A stretch of 29,233 nt of DNA from an uncultured Litorilinea sp. GTDB lineage: Bacteria; Chloroflexota; Anaerolineae; Caldilineales; Caldilineaceae. Numbering within the stretch: the stretch's first letter is position 1; the number at the start of each line of letters is the position of its first letter. Made by a program: the position numbers and the translations under genes. Shown piece by piece: positions 7,022 to 15,284 of this stretch. The stretch covers positions 1-29,233 of the forward strand of contig CAKZVN010000119.1 in assembly GCA_937922105.1 (NCBI GenBank), written 5' to 3'. The notes below the pieces were generated by a model. It was not told where the DNA came from. It saw only the letters and a list, made by a program, of their open reading frames with translations, and ran no database searches.

Positions 7022-7498
7022 TTCCGTTCAGTCTTGGCTCGGTGACCGTCCCAAAGACACGCTTAATTTTGCCGTGCGAATTTTTATCATGCAACTTAGA
7101 AAAATCTGTAGGGATTATATGAAAAATCGCGACGGGTGTCAATTTAGGATGGTCTGCCGGGATCGCTTGCGCGGCGCGCAGCGGGCCGTCACACCGCAGC
7201 AAACGTGCCGGCAAAACACCTATCGGCGCACCATTTGCGTTCTATTAGAGGTTGCGTGCTTGGGAATCTTTTCTACGCGAGCAGACGTACTACAGGTGTA
7301 GGCTATACGACAGAACCAAACGGCGAGCAATGACTCCGAGCAATGACTCTGAGAGAAAGTGGGACAAAGCGGCATAGGCACGGGATTGGCAACCACCACA
7401 TGGCCTAGGCCGGACTCGCCGTACCATGCGAATTGAGGCCCCACGGGGCACAAGCGCCCTGACTTGACAACAGGGTCAGAAGTAAACAAGGAAGTACA
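7022..7498. other. Divergent intergenic region upstream of the dtxR-like gene and clpC
   Basis: No credible gene was found in these 477 bp. Visible elements are a 12-bp direct repeat GAGCAATGACTC (7325-7336 and 7338-7349), a CTACA/TGTAG palindrome (7290-7301) near a TATACG box (about 7305), and a CCCTG/CAGGG hairpin (7457-7475) just before the clpC ribosome-binding site. No CIRCE or CtsR-type heat-shock operator was recognised. Confidence 0.6.
7325..7349 (+). repeat. Tandem 12-bp direct repeat upstream of clpC
   Basis: GAGCAATGACTC occurs at 7325-7336 and 7338-7349 with one base between copies (13-bp period). Each copy has GAG...CTC ends. It is a candidate regulator site about 150 bp before clpC. 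Confidence 0.55.
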
Positions 7499-9988
7499 AT
7501 GAGATTCGACCGCTTTACGGAAAAGGCCCAAGAGGCCGCCATGCGGGCCTATGAGATATTACAGCGCTATAAGCATACGCAGGTGGACACCGAGCATGTC
7601 TTTTTGGCGCTGATGGAACAGAGCGACGGCGCAGTGGTCCAGATTCTCGGCAAGCTGGGCGTGAGCGCGGTCACCATCGCCCAGAAGCTGGAAGCCGTGC
7701 TGGAAGCCGCGCCCAGAACCGGGGCGATGCCCTATGGCGCAACGCCAACTGCGCAGGTCTTCATCACCCCGCGCCTCAAGCGGGTGATGGATGTCGCCAA
7801 CGATGAAGCCAAGAAACTCAAGGACGAATACATCAGCACCGAGCACATCTTCTTGGGCATCGCGAGCGAGCGCAATACGCCCAGCGCCAATATCCTGCGC
7901 GAGGCGCAGATCAGCAAAGAACAGATTTACGCAGCTATCGAGGAACTGCGCAACGGGCAACGTGTCACCGAACCCAACGCGGAGACCAAATACCGCGTTC
8001 TGGAAAAGTATGGTCGCGACTTGACCCAGGCGGCGCGCGAGGGCAAGCTCGACCCAGTTATCGGGCGCGACGCCGAGGTGTTGCGCGTGCTCCAGGTCCT
8101 GTGCCGGCGCACCAAGAACAACCCGGTGCTCATCGGCGAGGCAGGCGTCGGTAAGACCGCCATCGTCGAGGGCTTGGCCCAGCGCATTGTCAACAACGAC
8201 GTGCCGGAGCCGCTGCAGGGGCGGCGCGTCATCTCGTTGGACCTGGCTGCCATGTTGGCAGGGACGCGCTTTCGCGGCGAATTCGAGGAGCGCCTCAAGG
8301 CTGCCATCGAGGAAGTGCAACGCAGCGACGGCGAGATCATTCTCTTCATTGACGAATTGCACACCGTCGTCGGCGCGGGCAGCGCCGCCGGCGCGCTGGA
8401 TGCCGGCAACATGCTCAAGCCGGCGCTCGCGCGCGGCCAACTCCAGTGCATCGGCGCCACTACGCTGGACGAATATCGCCAGCATATCGAGAAAGACTCG
8501 GCGCTGGAACGGCGCTTTGCGCCGGTCTATGTGGACGAGCCGGACATCGAGGATAGCATCGCCATTCTGCGCGGGTTGCGTCGCCGCTATGAAGAACACC
8601 ACAAGGTGGTCTTCGATGATGAGGCCCTGGTCCAGGCTGTCAAGCTCAGCCATCGCTATGTGGCGGACCGCCGCCTGCCCGATAAGGCCATTGACTTGAT
8701 GGATGAGGCCGCAGCCAAGTTGCGTGTCGCCATTTACTCCATGCCCGGCCCGCTCAAGGAGGCCAAGACGCGGTTGGAAAAGCTCATCGCCGACGAAGAA
8801 GCGGCCTGGGCCGCGCGCGACTATGAGAACGCCGCGCAATTCAAGACCGAACGCGTGCGACTGGAGGAGCAGTACAACAGCGCGGTGGCGCAATGGCGCG
8901 CCGAAACCGGGCTGGACGAAGTCGTCGAGGCGTCCGACATTGCCGATGTGGTGAGCGCCTGGACGGGGATCCCCGTCAGCAGCATGTTGCAGACCGAGTC
9001 GGAGAAACTGTTGCACATGGAAGACGCGCTGCGCAAGCGCATCATCGGCCAAAATCGCGCTATCGAGGCGGTGAGCGACGCCATCCGCCGCGCGCGCAGC
9101 GGTCTCAAGGACCCGCGGCGTCCCATCGGCGTCTTCCTCTTCCTCGGCCCCACCGGGGTGGGCAAGACCGAGTTGGCTAAGGCGCTGGCGGGCTTCCTCT
9201 TTGACGACGATGAGGCGCTGCTGCGCGTGGATATGAGCGAATACCGCGAGCCACATACCGTGTCGCGCCTCTTCGGCGCGCCGCCGGGTTATGTGGGTTA
9301 TGACCAGGGCGGGCAACTCACCGAGCAGGTGCGCCGCCGCCCCTATCAGGTCATCCTCTTCGACGAGGTGGAAAAAGCGCACCCGGAGGTCTGGAATGCG
9401 CTGCTCCAGATCATGGAGGACGGGCGCCTGACCGACGGGCAAGGGCGCACGGTGGACTTCCGCAACACGGTGGTGATTATGACCAGCAATGTGGGCGCGG
9501 AGGTGGTCAAGCGCGGGCCGCTGGGCTTCGCCACGCCGGAGTTCGACGAGAGCAAGTATTCGCAAAACGAATACAGCAACCAGTTGAAGCGGCTCTTCCG
9601 GCCCGAGTTCCTGAATCGTATTGACGAGATCATTGTCTTCGAGAATTTGACCCAGGAGCAGATCAACCGCATCGTGCAACTGCTCATGGACGACATCGCC
9701 AAGCGCATGGAGGAACTGGGCTTCTCGGTGGAATTGACCGAGGCCGCGGCCAACCACCTGGGCAAGATCGGCTACGACCCGGCCTATGGCGCGCGACCGT
9801 TGCGCCGCCTCTTGCAGCGTCGCGTGGAAAACGAGTTGAGCAAGCGCCTTCTGCGCGGGGAATATGCCAGCGGCGACAAGGTGATCGTGGACTATGACCC
9901 CGACGCCGAGGGCGAGAACAAACTCACCTTCACCAAAGTGGATCAGGCGCCGATTCCGGTGGATTTGCCGGTCAATCAAGAGGGCTAA
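7499..9988 (+). CDS. clpC: ClpC-type AAA+ unfoldase, ATP-binding subunit of Clp protease
   Basis: An 829-residue class I Clp ATPase. In order: an N-terminal double Clp-N repeat (about 1-150); the first AAA+ module with Walker A GEAGVGKT (213-220) and Walker B LFIDELH; a short middle region with a UVR-like helix (WAARDYENAAQFKTERVRLE) rather than the long ClpB coiled coil; and a second AAA+ module with Walker A GPTGVGKT (550-557), Walker B LFDEVEKAHPEV and a C-terminal D2-small domain. An LGF tripeptide before the RPEFLNRIDE sensor region fits the ClpP-docking loop, so it should work with ClpP. The ATG is preceded by AAGGAAG. A hairpin follows the stop codon. Confidence 0.95.
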   Translation: MRFDRFTEKAQEAAMRAYEILQRYKHTQVDTEHVFLALMEQSDGAVVQILGKLGVSAVTIAQKLEAVLEAAPRTGAMPYGATPTAQVFITPRLKRVMDVANDEAKKLKDEYISTEHIFLGIASERNTPSANILREAQISKEQIYAAIEELRNGQRVTEPNAETKYRVLEKYGRDLTQAAREGKLDPVIGRDAEVLRVLQVLCRRTKNNPVLIGEAGVGKTAIVEGLAQRIVNNDVPEPLQGRRVISLDLAAMLAGTRFRGEFEERLKAAIEEVQRSDGEIILFIDELHTVVGAGSAAGALDAGNMLKPALARGQLQCIGATTLDEYRQHIEKDSALERRFAPVYVDEPDIEDSIAILRGLRRRYEEHHKVVFDDEALVQAVKLSHRYVADRRLPDKAIDLMDEAAAKLRVAIYSMPGPLKEAKTRLEKLIADEEAAWAARDYENAAQFKTERVRLEEQYNSAVAQWRAETGLDEVVEASDIADVVSAWTGIPVSSMLQTESEKLLHMEDALRKRIIGQNRAIEAVSDAIRRARSGLKDPRRPIGVFLFLGPTGVGKTELAKALAGFLFDDDEALLRVDMSEYREPHTVSRLFGAPPGYVGYDQGGQLTEQVRRRPYQVILFDEVEKAHPEVWNALLQIMEDGRLTDGQGRTVDFRNTVVIMTSNVGAEVVKRGPLGFATPEFDESKYSQNEYSNQLKRLFRPEFLNRIDEIIVFENLTQEQINRIVQLLMDDIAKRMEELGFSVELTEAAANHLGKIGYDPAYGARPLRRLLQRRVENELSKRLLRGEYASGDKVIVDYDPDAEGENKLTFTKVDQAPIPVDLPVNQEG

Positions 9989-10026
9989 CAGACGAGCGCG
10001 CTGCGCTCCAACCTGATCAAGCGCCG

Positions 10027-10057
10027 GCGGGCGGGAGGCAACGAGCTTCCTGCCCGC
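10027..10057 (+). terminator. Terminator-like hairpin after clpC
   Basis: A 13-bp stem (10027-10039 with 10045-10057) containing two G-U pairs, closed by an AACGA loop. The sequence after it is TGCGTCTTT, a poor T-run, so termination may be weak. Confidence 0.55.
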
Positions 10058-10185
10058 TGCGTCTTTACAGGAAAAGCCGGTGCGCGCAAATCACCGGGGC
10101 TGCGCGATAATAGGAGGGACCATCCATGGCGCCGCCGCCGGCGCACACAACAGACGCGGGACCTCCCCGCGAGGAGGGCAGAGTT

Positions 10186-11553
10186 ATGGCTTCACGCTCC
10201 TTTCCCACCGGCTTTCTTTGGGGCGCGGCGACCTCGTCCTACCAGATCGAAGGCGCGTGGCAAGAGGACGGCAAAGGCGAATCCATCTGGGACCGCTTCA
10301 CCCACACCCCAGGCAAGATCATTGACGGCTCCACCGGCGACGTCGCCTGCGATCACTATCACCGCTGGGCCGACGACGTGGCGCTCATGGCTGAGTTAGG
10401 GCTACAAGCCTATCGGTTTTCGATTGCCTGGCCGCGCATCCTGCCCGTGGGCCGCGGTCCGGTCAACCAGGCCGGGCTGGATTTCTACAACCGTCTGGTA
10501 GACGGGCTGCTTGCGGCGGGCATCACGCCCTTTGTCACCCTCTATCACTGGGACTTGCCGCAAGCCTTGCAAGACCGGGGCGGCTGGCCCGTGCGTGCCA
10601 CCGCCGAGGCATTTGTGGAGTACGCCGACGTGGTGACGCGCGCCCTGGGCGACCGCGTGCAGCATTGGATCACCCACAACGAACCGTGGTGCATCGGTCT
10701 ACTCAGCCACCAGATCGGCGAACATGCACCCGGGTGGCGCGTGTGGCCTGCCGCGCTGGCGGCGAGCCACCATGTCTTGCTCTCCCACGGCTGGGCTGTG
10801 CCGGTCATTCGCGCCAACTGCCCCGGCGCGGAGGTGGGCATCACGCTCAACTACACGGTCGCCGAGGCTGCCTCGCCCAGCGCTGCCGATGCCCGCGCCA
10901 CGCGTTATTTCGACGGCTACTTCAACCGCTGGTTCACCGACCCGGTCTACGGTCGCGGCTATCCGGCGGACATGGTGGACGCCTACACAACCGGGGGGCA
11001 ATTGCCGCGCGAGCTGGACTTTGTGCAGCCGGGCGACATGGAGGCCATCGCCGCGCAGACCGATTTCCTGGGCGTCAACTACTATACGCGCGCCATCCTG
11101 CGCGACGAACAGGCGGCGGACAACCTGCCGCCTACGCGCGTGGCCTCCGACGATGTGACCGAAATGGAGTGGGAAGTCTACCCCGAAGGGTTATACCGCC
11201 TGCTGGTGCGGCTCCACTTCGGCTACGACATCCCCAAACTCTATGTGACGGAAAACGGGTGCAGCTATGGCGACGGGCCGGACGCGCAAGGACGCATCCA
11301 GGACGACCGGCGCATTGCCTATTTGCACGGTCATCTGGATGCCTGCCGCCGCGCGCTGGAGGCCGGTGTGCCGTTGGCAGGTTATTTCCAGTGGTCGCTC
11401 ATGGACAATTTCGAGTGGGCCAAAGGCTATACGCAGCGCTTCGGCATGGTGTGGGTAGACTATGCCACCCAGCAACGCATCCCCAAAGCCAGCGCCTATT
11501 GGTATCGCGACGTGATTCGCGCCAACGCGCTGCCGCCGCTCGTCGCCGCCTAA
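10186..11553 (+). CDS. Glycoside hydrolase family 1 beta-glucosidase
   Basis: A 455-residue GH1 enzyme that would hydrolyse terminal beta-glycosides by a retaining mechanism. The N-terminal signature FPTGFLWGAATSSYQIEGA is complete. The acid/base is Glu166 in ITHNEPW and the nucleophile is Glu356 in YVTENG. The C-terminal WSLMDNFEWAKGY aglycone-site segment is present. No signal peptide is seen, so it is probably cytoplasmic. The ATG at 10186 has GAGGAGGG upstream and fits the family N-terminus. A second in-frame ATG at 10126, also with a good site (GGAGGG), would add 20 Pro/Ala-rich residues. A CCTCC/GGAGG pairing could hide the downstream site. No sugar transporter lies next to it. Confidence 0.94.
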   Translation: MASRSFPTGFLWGAATSSYQIEGAWQEDGKGESIWDRFTHTPGKIIDGSTGDVACDHYHRWADDVALMAELGLQAYRFSIAWPRILPVGRGPVNQAGLDFYNRLVDGLLAAGITPFVTLYHWDLPQALQDRGGWPVRATAEAFVEYADVVTRALGDRVQHWITHNEPWCIGLLSHQIGEHAPGWRVWPAALAASHHVLLSHGWAVPVIRANCPGAEVGITLNYTVAEAASPSAADARATRYFDGYFNRWFTDPVYGRGYPADMVDAYTTGGQLPRELDFVQPGDMEAIAAQTDFLGVNYYTRAILRDEQAADNLPPTRVASDDVTEMEWEVYPEGLYRLLVRLHFGYDIPKLYVTENGCSYGDGPDAQGRIQDDRRIAYLHGHLDACRRALEAGVPLAGYFQWSLMDNFEWAKGYTQRFGMVWVDYATQQRIPKASAYWYRDVIRANALPPLVAA

Positions 11554-11573
11554 ATGGTCTGTTCGCCAAGTAG

Positions 11574-11678
11574 CCGTCATTCTGAGGCGCGCAGCGAGGG
11601 CCTGCCCTGAGTCCTGCGAAGGGAAGAATCCCGACAGACCACCAGAGGGGGATGCTTCGCTGCGCCTCGGCATGACGG
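11574..11678. repeat. Imperfect inverted-repeat intergenic element
   Basis: The ends CCGTCAT...GAGGCGCGCAGCGAGG and ...CTTCGCTGCGCCTCGGCATGACGG form a long imperfect palindrome, filling the interval between two convergent genes. The sequence resembles dispersed intergenic repeats of the GTCATTCTGAG...AGCGAAGAATC type that I know from many bacterial genomes. It may act as a two-way terminator or as a MITE-like mobile remnant. Confidence 0.6.
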
Positions 11679-11715
11679 CAGCGTACGGACTTGGCAGATA
11701 ACTCCTGATGGTGTT

Positions 11716-12693
11716 TTATCCCCACAGCAGCTTGATGGCGGTCCAGTAAAGCGGGATGCCTACGCTGATGTTGAGCGGGAAGGTCACGCTGAGCGAGAGC
11801 AACTCGAACAGGCCGGGATTGGCTTCCGGCACGGCCTGGCGCATGGCTGCGGGCACGACAATATAGGATGAGCTGGCGCAGAGCAGTGTGAAGAGCAGCG
11901 CGTCGCCCATGCTCATGCCGATGAGCTTGGCTAGAAGAATTCCCAGCGCGCCGTTGAGCAGCGGCGCGACGATGCCGAAAGTCACCAGCGGTAGCCCTAC
12001 CTTGCGTAGGTGATCGGCGCGGCGGGCTGCCAGCATCCCCACATCCAACAAGAACAGCAGCACAATCCCCTTGAATAGGCCGTTCATGAAGGGCGCAAGG
12101 TCTTTGCCTGCCGTGGGACCGGTGATCACGCCGATGATCAGGCTGCCGATCAAGAGCAGCACCGTACCGTTGAAGAACGACTCGTGCAGGATGGCGCGTA
12201 GACCGGGGCGTGACGTGCTGCCGGCCCCGCGCGGGGCAAAGACGCGCACCAGCATGATGCCCATGATCACCGCGGGTGACTCCAGCAACGACATGATGGC
12301 GACCATGTAGCCGCCATAGGCAATGTCCAGCCGGCTGAGGAAGTCGGTCCCCACCACAAAGGTGACGATACTGATGGAGCCGTAGGTGGCGGCCATGGCC
12401 GCGGCGTCATATATGCTGAGAATACGGCGCAAGAAGAAGAAGGCATAGAAGGGGACGACCACTGCCATGAGCATGGCTGCGCCGATGTAGAGCAGAACGG
12501 TGAAGTCGAGACCGGTATGCGCCAGCTTTTCGCCGCCCGTATAACCGATGGCGATGAGTAGATAGGTGGAAAAGAACTTGGGGAGCGGATAGGGCAATTC
12601 CAAGTCCGATTTGAGCAGCACGGCGAGAAAGCCCAAAAAGAAGAAGAGTGCCGCCGGGCTGAGAATGTTGGCGAGGATTGTACTAAGGTCCAT
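11716..12693 (-). CDS. sbtA: SbtA-type sodium-dependent bicarbonate transporter
   Basis: A 325-residue integral membrane protein with about ten hydrophobic segments. Family landmarks are FFFLGFLAVLLKSDLELPYP, the MAATYGSISIVTF helix, YGGYMVAIMSLLESPAVIMG, LFKGIVLLFLLDVGMLAARR and ASSSYIVVPAAMRQAVPEAN. These match the SbtA (DUF897) family of Na+/HCO3- symporters. In a phototroph it would supply inorganic carbon, but some relatives have unproven substrates. The ATG at 12693 begins at the conserved N-terminus and has AGGA about 10 nt upstream; an in-frame start at 12744 would add a basic stretch. No sbtB-type PII gene lies next to it. Its leader carries a promoter and an immediate intrinsic terminator. 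Confidence 0.87.
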   Translation of the reverse strand: MDLSTILANILSPAALFFFLGFLAVLLKSDLELPYPLPKFFSTYLLIAIGYTGGEKLAHTGLDFTVLLYIGAAMLMAVVVPFYAFFFLRRILSIYDAAAMAATYGSISIVTFVVGTDFLSRLDIAYGGYMVAIMSLLESPAVIMGIMLVRVFAPRGAGSTSRPGLRAILHESFFNGTVLLLIGSLIIGVITGPTAGKDLAPFMNGLFKGIVLLFLLDVGMLAARRADHLRKVGLPLVTFGIVAPLLNGALGILLAKLIGMSMGDALLFTLLCASSSYIVVPAAMRQAVPEANPGLFELLSLSVTFPLNISVGIPLYWTAIKLLWG

Positions 12694-12788
12694 ATCGGCA
12701 AAGGTCCTGATCCGGCAGCCGGATCGCAAGCGGCGCCGGCGCACAGCGTCGGCACATGGGTCACGTCCCCAGACAACTCCATCCAGGC

Positions 12789-12840
12789 AAAAAGAGCGCC
12801 CAGCATGTGGCGGGAGCCATCCCCGCGCACCTGGGCGCTC
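12789..12840 (-). terminator. Intrinsic terminator in the sbtA leader (possible attenuator)
   Basis: Read on the minus strand, a perfect 10-bp stem (GAGCGCCCAG with CTGGGCGCTC; plus-strand positions 12831-12840 and 12794-12803) encloses an inner GCGGG/CCCGC stem and is followed by TTTTT (12793 to 12789). It lies between the putative sbtA promoter and the gene, about 95 nt before the start codon. The stem begins almost at the predicted transcription start. Confidence 0.7.
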
Positions 12841-12843
12841 GCC

Positions 12844-12871
12844 ATTCTACCCCATGCTGTGGGATTGGCAA
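12844..12871 (-). promoter_or_regulatory. Putative sigma-70 promoter of sbtA
   Basis: On the minus strand, TTGCCA (12871-12866), a 16-bp spacer and TAGAAT (12849-12844). The predicted start is near 12837, at the first bases of the terminator hairpin. Confidence 0.55.
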
Positions 12872-13296
12872 GAAGTCGCGTCTCCGGTTGTGGAGTTTCG
12901 TTTCTCGGGCAGGGTGCAGCGGTGGAAACGGCTGCATGAGGACGCCGGATCGCGATGCACCGGCAACATGCTGAACACGCTGACAACACTGCTCCGCTAC
13001 ATTGGCGGCAATGGCAGTTGCCTCTCCCTGCCTTGCCCTGCGAGGCGAACGGGGGCGGTACGCTGTGCGTTTCTCCACAACCCTTACGGAACATCGGGGT
13101 CATCCGAATTGCTGTGATCCAATCCGTAGTCCAATCGGTGGTAGTGAGTCGAAGCAAGCTGATGCATCTGTGTAGTTGTTTGGTGTTGGCCCGGCTGTTT
13201 TGGGCCGGGTAAGAGTTGTCCGTCGCCCCACCGTGACCAGTTGCCCACTCTGAGCAATTGCCCACCTTGCGCAGTAGACATGTGATAGGAAGACTT
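12872..13296. other. Divergent regulatory region between sbtA and the act operon
   Basis: No credible gene is seen. Elements include TGCAGC/GCTGCA and GCCGG/CCGGC inverted repeats (about 12915-12965), a CCAATC direct repeat (13119-13124 and 13131-13136), and overlapping GGCCC/GGGCC and CCCGG/CCGGG pairings near 13190-13210. Close to actF, TTGCCCAC occurs at 13241-13248 and 13258-13265, with a degenerate third copy (TCGCCCCAC) near 13223. No consensus promoter for actF was found. Confidence 0.5.
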
Positions 13297-14484
13297 ATGC
13301 ACCGCTATGAATCGAACGCTCAACAACTGGGCCGAATTCAACTGGGCGCGATCATCGTTGCGGTGATCGGGATCGTGTTCAGTTTGTTCGGGATGCAGGC
13401 GAATCTGGACCGGTTCTTCCAGAGTTACCTGGTTTCGTTTGTCTACTGGTTGGAGTTGTCCCTCGGCTGTCTTGGCCTATTGCTGATCGTGAACGTGGTG
13501 CACGGCGCTTGGGGCATAGCCGTTCAACGGATTTTTGCCGCCGGGGCGCGCACAGTGCCGCTGATGGCGTTGCTCTTCTTGCCGCTGCTCTTTGCGCTGG
13601 ACCGGCTCTACCCCTGGTATGCGGCCCCGGAGACGCTCTACTTCAACACGCCTTATCTGTCTACCACGTTCTTTTTGGTGCGGGCCGCGCTCTATTTTGT
13701 GGTGTGGACGGCGCTGGCGATCGGTGTCAGCCAGTGGCTCTATAGCCAAGATCGCGCTGGCAAGCCCGTCTCGCAGCTAGGGGTGGCGCGTGTGAGCGCC
13801 ATCGGTTTGGTCTTCTTTGTCGTGACCAGCGGGTTTGCCGCCATTGACTGGACGCTTTCCATCAACCCTGACTACTTTGCCAGCGGGTATGGGTGGTTGG
13901 CGAACGCGCGCATGGGGTTGGGCGCCATCTCCCTCGCCTTGATCATGCTGGCGCTCACGGGCAAGGTGGAGGTGTTGGAGAAACTCCTCAAGCGCCCGAT
14001 CGCCCGCGACCTGGGGATGCTCTTGACGGCTAACCTGTTGTTGTGGGCTTATTTGGAGTTTGTGCAGGGCTTGATCGCTTGGTACGGCAACTTGCCGTGG
14101 GAGGCGGCCTGGTATGCGGCGCGTGTCACCGGCGGCTGGCGTTGGTACGCGGTCGGGTTGACTGCACTCCACTTTGCTATCCCGCTTGCCCTGCTGATCA
14201 TGCCGGGCTTCAAGCAGAAACTGGGGCGGGTTGCCGCCGTGGCGGTCTTGTTGACCATCATGCGCTACGCGACGATCTTCTGGGTGGTGATGCCGGAATT
14301 TTATCCGCTAGCCGGCATTCACTGGATTGACGTGACGTTGGTCTTGGGCATGGGCGGGCTGTGGGTGCTGCTCTTCACCTGGTCCTTGCGCAGCTATCCG
14401 TTGTTGCCTGTCAACCATCCTCGCTTGCCGAGCGAGGAGGAAGCCAAAGCAGAGACAGTCGGCGCAGCCGGGGCGGCCACATAA
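13297..14484 (+). CDS. actF: Alternative Complex III subunit ActF (integral membrane)
   Basis: A 395-residue, very hydrophobic protein with about ten membrane spans and no cofactor motif, of the NrfD/ActC-ActF type. Landmarks such as FVYWLELSLGCLGLLL, YPWYAAP, FAAIDWTLSINPDYFASGYG and WVVMPEFYPLAGIHWIDV fit ActF, one of two related membrane subunits of ACIII, a quinol oxidase that delivers electrons to a periplasmic carrier. The ATG at 13297 has AGGA at 13287-13290; the longer frame from a TTG at 13258 is less likely. It comes first in this operon, whereas actF usually follows actE. The Glu/Ala-rich C-terminal tail (residues about 375-395) is probably cytoplasmic. Confidence 0.87.
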   Translation: MHRYESNAQQLGRIQLGAIIVAVIGIVFSLFGMQANLDRFFQSYLVSFVYWLELSLGCLGLLLIVNVVHGAWGIAVQRIFAAGARTVPLMALLFLPLLFALDRLYPWYAAPETLYFNTPYLSTTFFLVRAALYFVVWTALAIGVSQWLYSQDRAGKPVSQLGVARVSAIGLVFFVVTSGFAAIDWTLSINPDYFASGYGWLANARMGLGAISLALIMLALTGKVEVLEKLLKRPIARDLGMLLTANLLLWAYLEFVQGLIAWYGNLPWEAAWYAARVTGGWRWYAVGLTALHFAIPLALLIMPGFKQKLGRVAAVAVLLTIMRYATIFWVVMPEFYPLAGIHWIDVTLVLGMGGLWVLLFTWSLRSYPLLPVNHPRLPSEEEAKAETVGAAGAAT

Positions 14485-14600
14485 TGCGGGGTGCCGCCGT
14501 CGCCGACATGGGTTGTCCATTGTCGCAATCCCCTGGGGGGGCGGTCTCCTGGGGTGAGGTCTCCGTCAAGCATCCCGCATAGATTGGAACGGTTGCTGCT

Positions 14601-15269
14601 ATGTCAAAACAAGTTTTCGGACCCGGCGCCAATACCTTTGCCCGCGTGAGCCTCCTCGCTGTTGCGCTCATCGCGGCCATCGTCATCGCCATCTTCTTTT
14701 TCTCTGTCCGCTCTCCCTACACCCGTGTCGGGGCGGTGACGGGGGTTGCCATTGAACAGCCCGTGCGCTTCAGCCACGCGCTCCATTCCGGCGTCATCAA
14801 CATAGACTGTCGCTATTGCCATTTGACGGCCGAATACACGGCGTATGGCGGCATCCCCGACACCCACACCTGTATGTCGTGTCATTCGCAGATCGCGACC
14901 TATAGCGAGCTGTTGGAGCCGATCCGCACCAGCTATGCCAACGGCACGCCGGTCGTCTGGAACAAAGTTCATGACATTGCCGAGCATGTCTACTTTAACC
15001 ATAGCATCCACGTCAACAAGGGCGTCGGCTGCGAAACGTGTCACGGCCGGGTCGACCAGATGCCGTTGGTCTGGCGTAACAACACCATGACCATGAACTG
15101 GTGTCTGGACTGTCATCAACGGCCCTATCAGTATCTCCGCCCAGTAGAGGAGGTGTACACCTTCGGCTGGCAACCGGAAGGCGATCAGAATCAGCTCGGC
15201 ATGCAGCTGATGGCGGAGTACGGCATCCAAGTTGACGGGCTAAGCGACTGTGCGGTCTGTCACCGATAG
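14601..15269 (+). CDS. actA: Alternative Complex III pentaheme cytochrome ActA
   Basis: A 222-residue c-type cytochrome with an N-terminal membrane anchor (residues about 14-36) and five CXXCH heme sites: CRYCH (70-74), CMSCH (91-95), CETCH (144-148), CLDCH (168-172) and CAVCH (217-221). It belongs to the cytochrome c3/c7-like family. Five hemes is the number known for ACIII ActA of Chloroflexota. ActA lies in the periplasm and carries electrons within the complex toward the soluble acceptor. The last heme motif ends one residue before the C-terminus. actB starts 15 nt later, and actF ends 116 nt upstream. Confidence 0.95.
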   Translation: MSKQVFGPGANTFARVSLLAVALIAAIVIAIFFFSVRSPYTRVGAVTGVAIEQPVRFSHALHSGVINIDCRYCHLTAEYTAYGGIPDTHTCMSCHSQIATYSELLEPIRTSYANGTPVVWNKVHDIAEHVYFNHSIHVNKGVGCETCHGRVDQMPLVWRNNTMTMNWCLDCHQRPYQYLRPVEEVYTFGWQPEGDQNQLGMQLMAEYGIQVDGLSDCAVCHR

Positions 15270-15284
15270 AACAGGGTTGAGAGC

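Noticed and set aside
7464..7492. TTGACA upstream of clpC as a -35 box
   Set aside because: No -10 box lies at 16-18 bp; that position is occupied by the clpC ribosome-binding site.
7559..9979. 806-codon open frame on the minus strand opposite clpC
   Set aside because: It is antisense to a full, motif-complete ClpC gene. The long frame reflects GC-rich codon bias, and its translation has no recognisable domain.
12267..13265. 332-codon minus-strand frame overlapping sbtA and the act upstream region
   Set aside because: Its second half is a frame-shifted reading of sbtA and its first half covers the noncoding divergent region.
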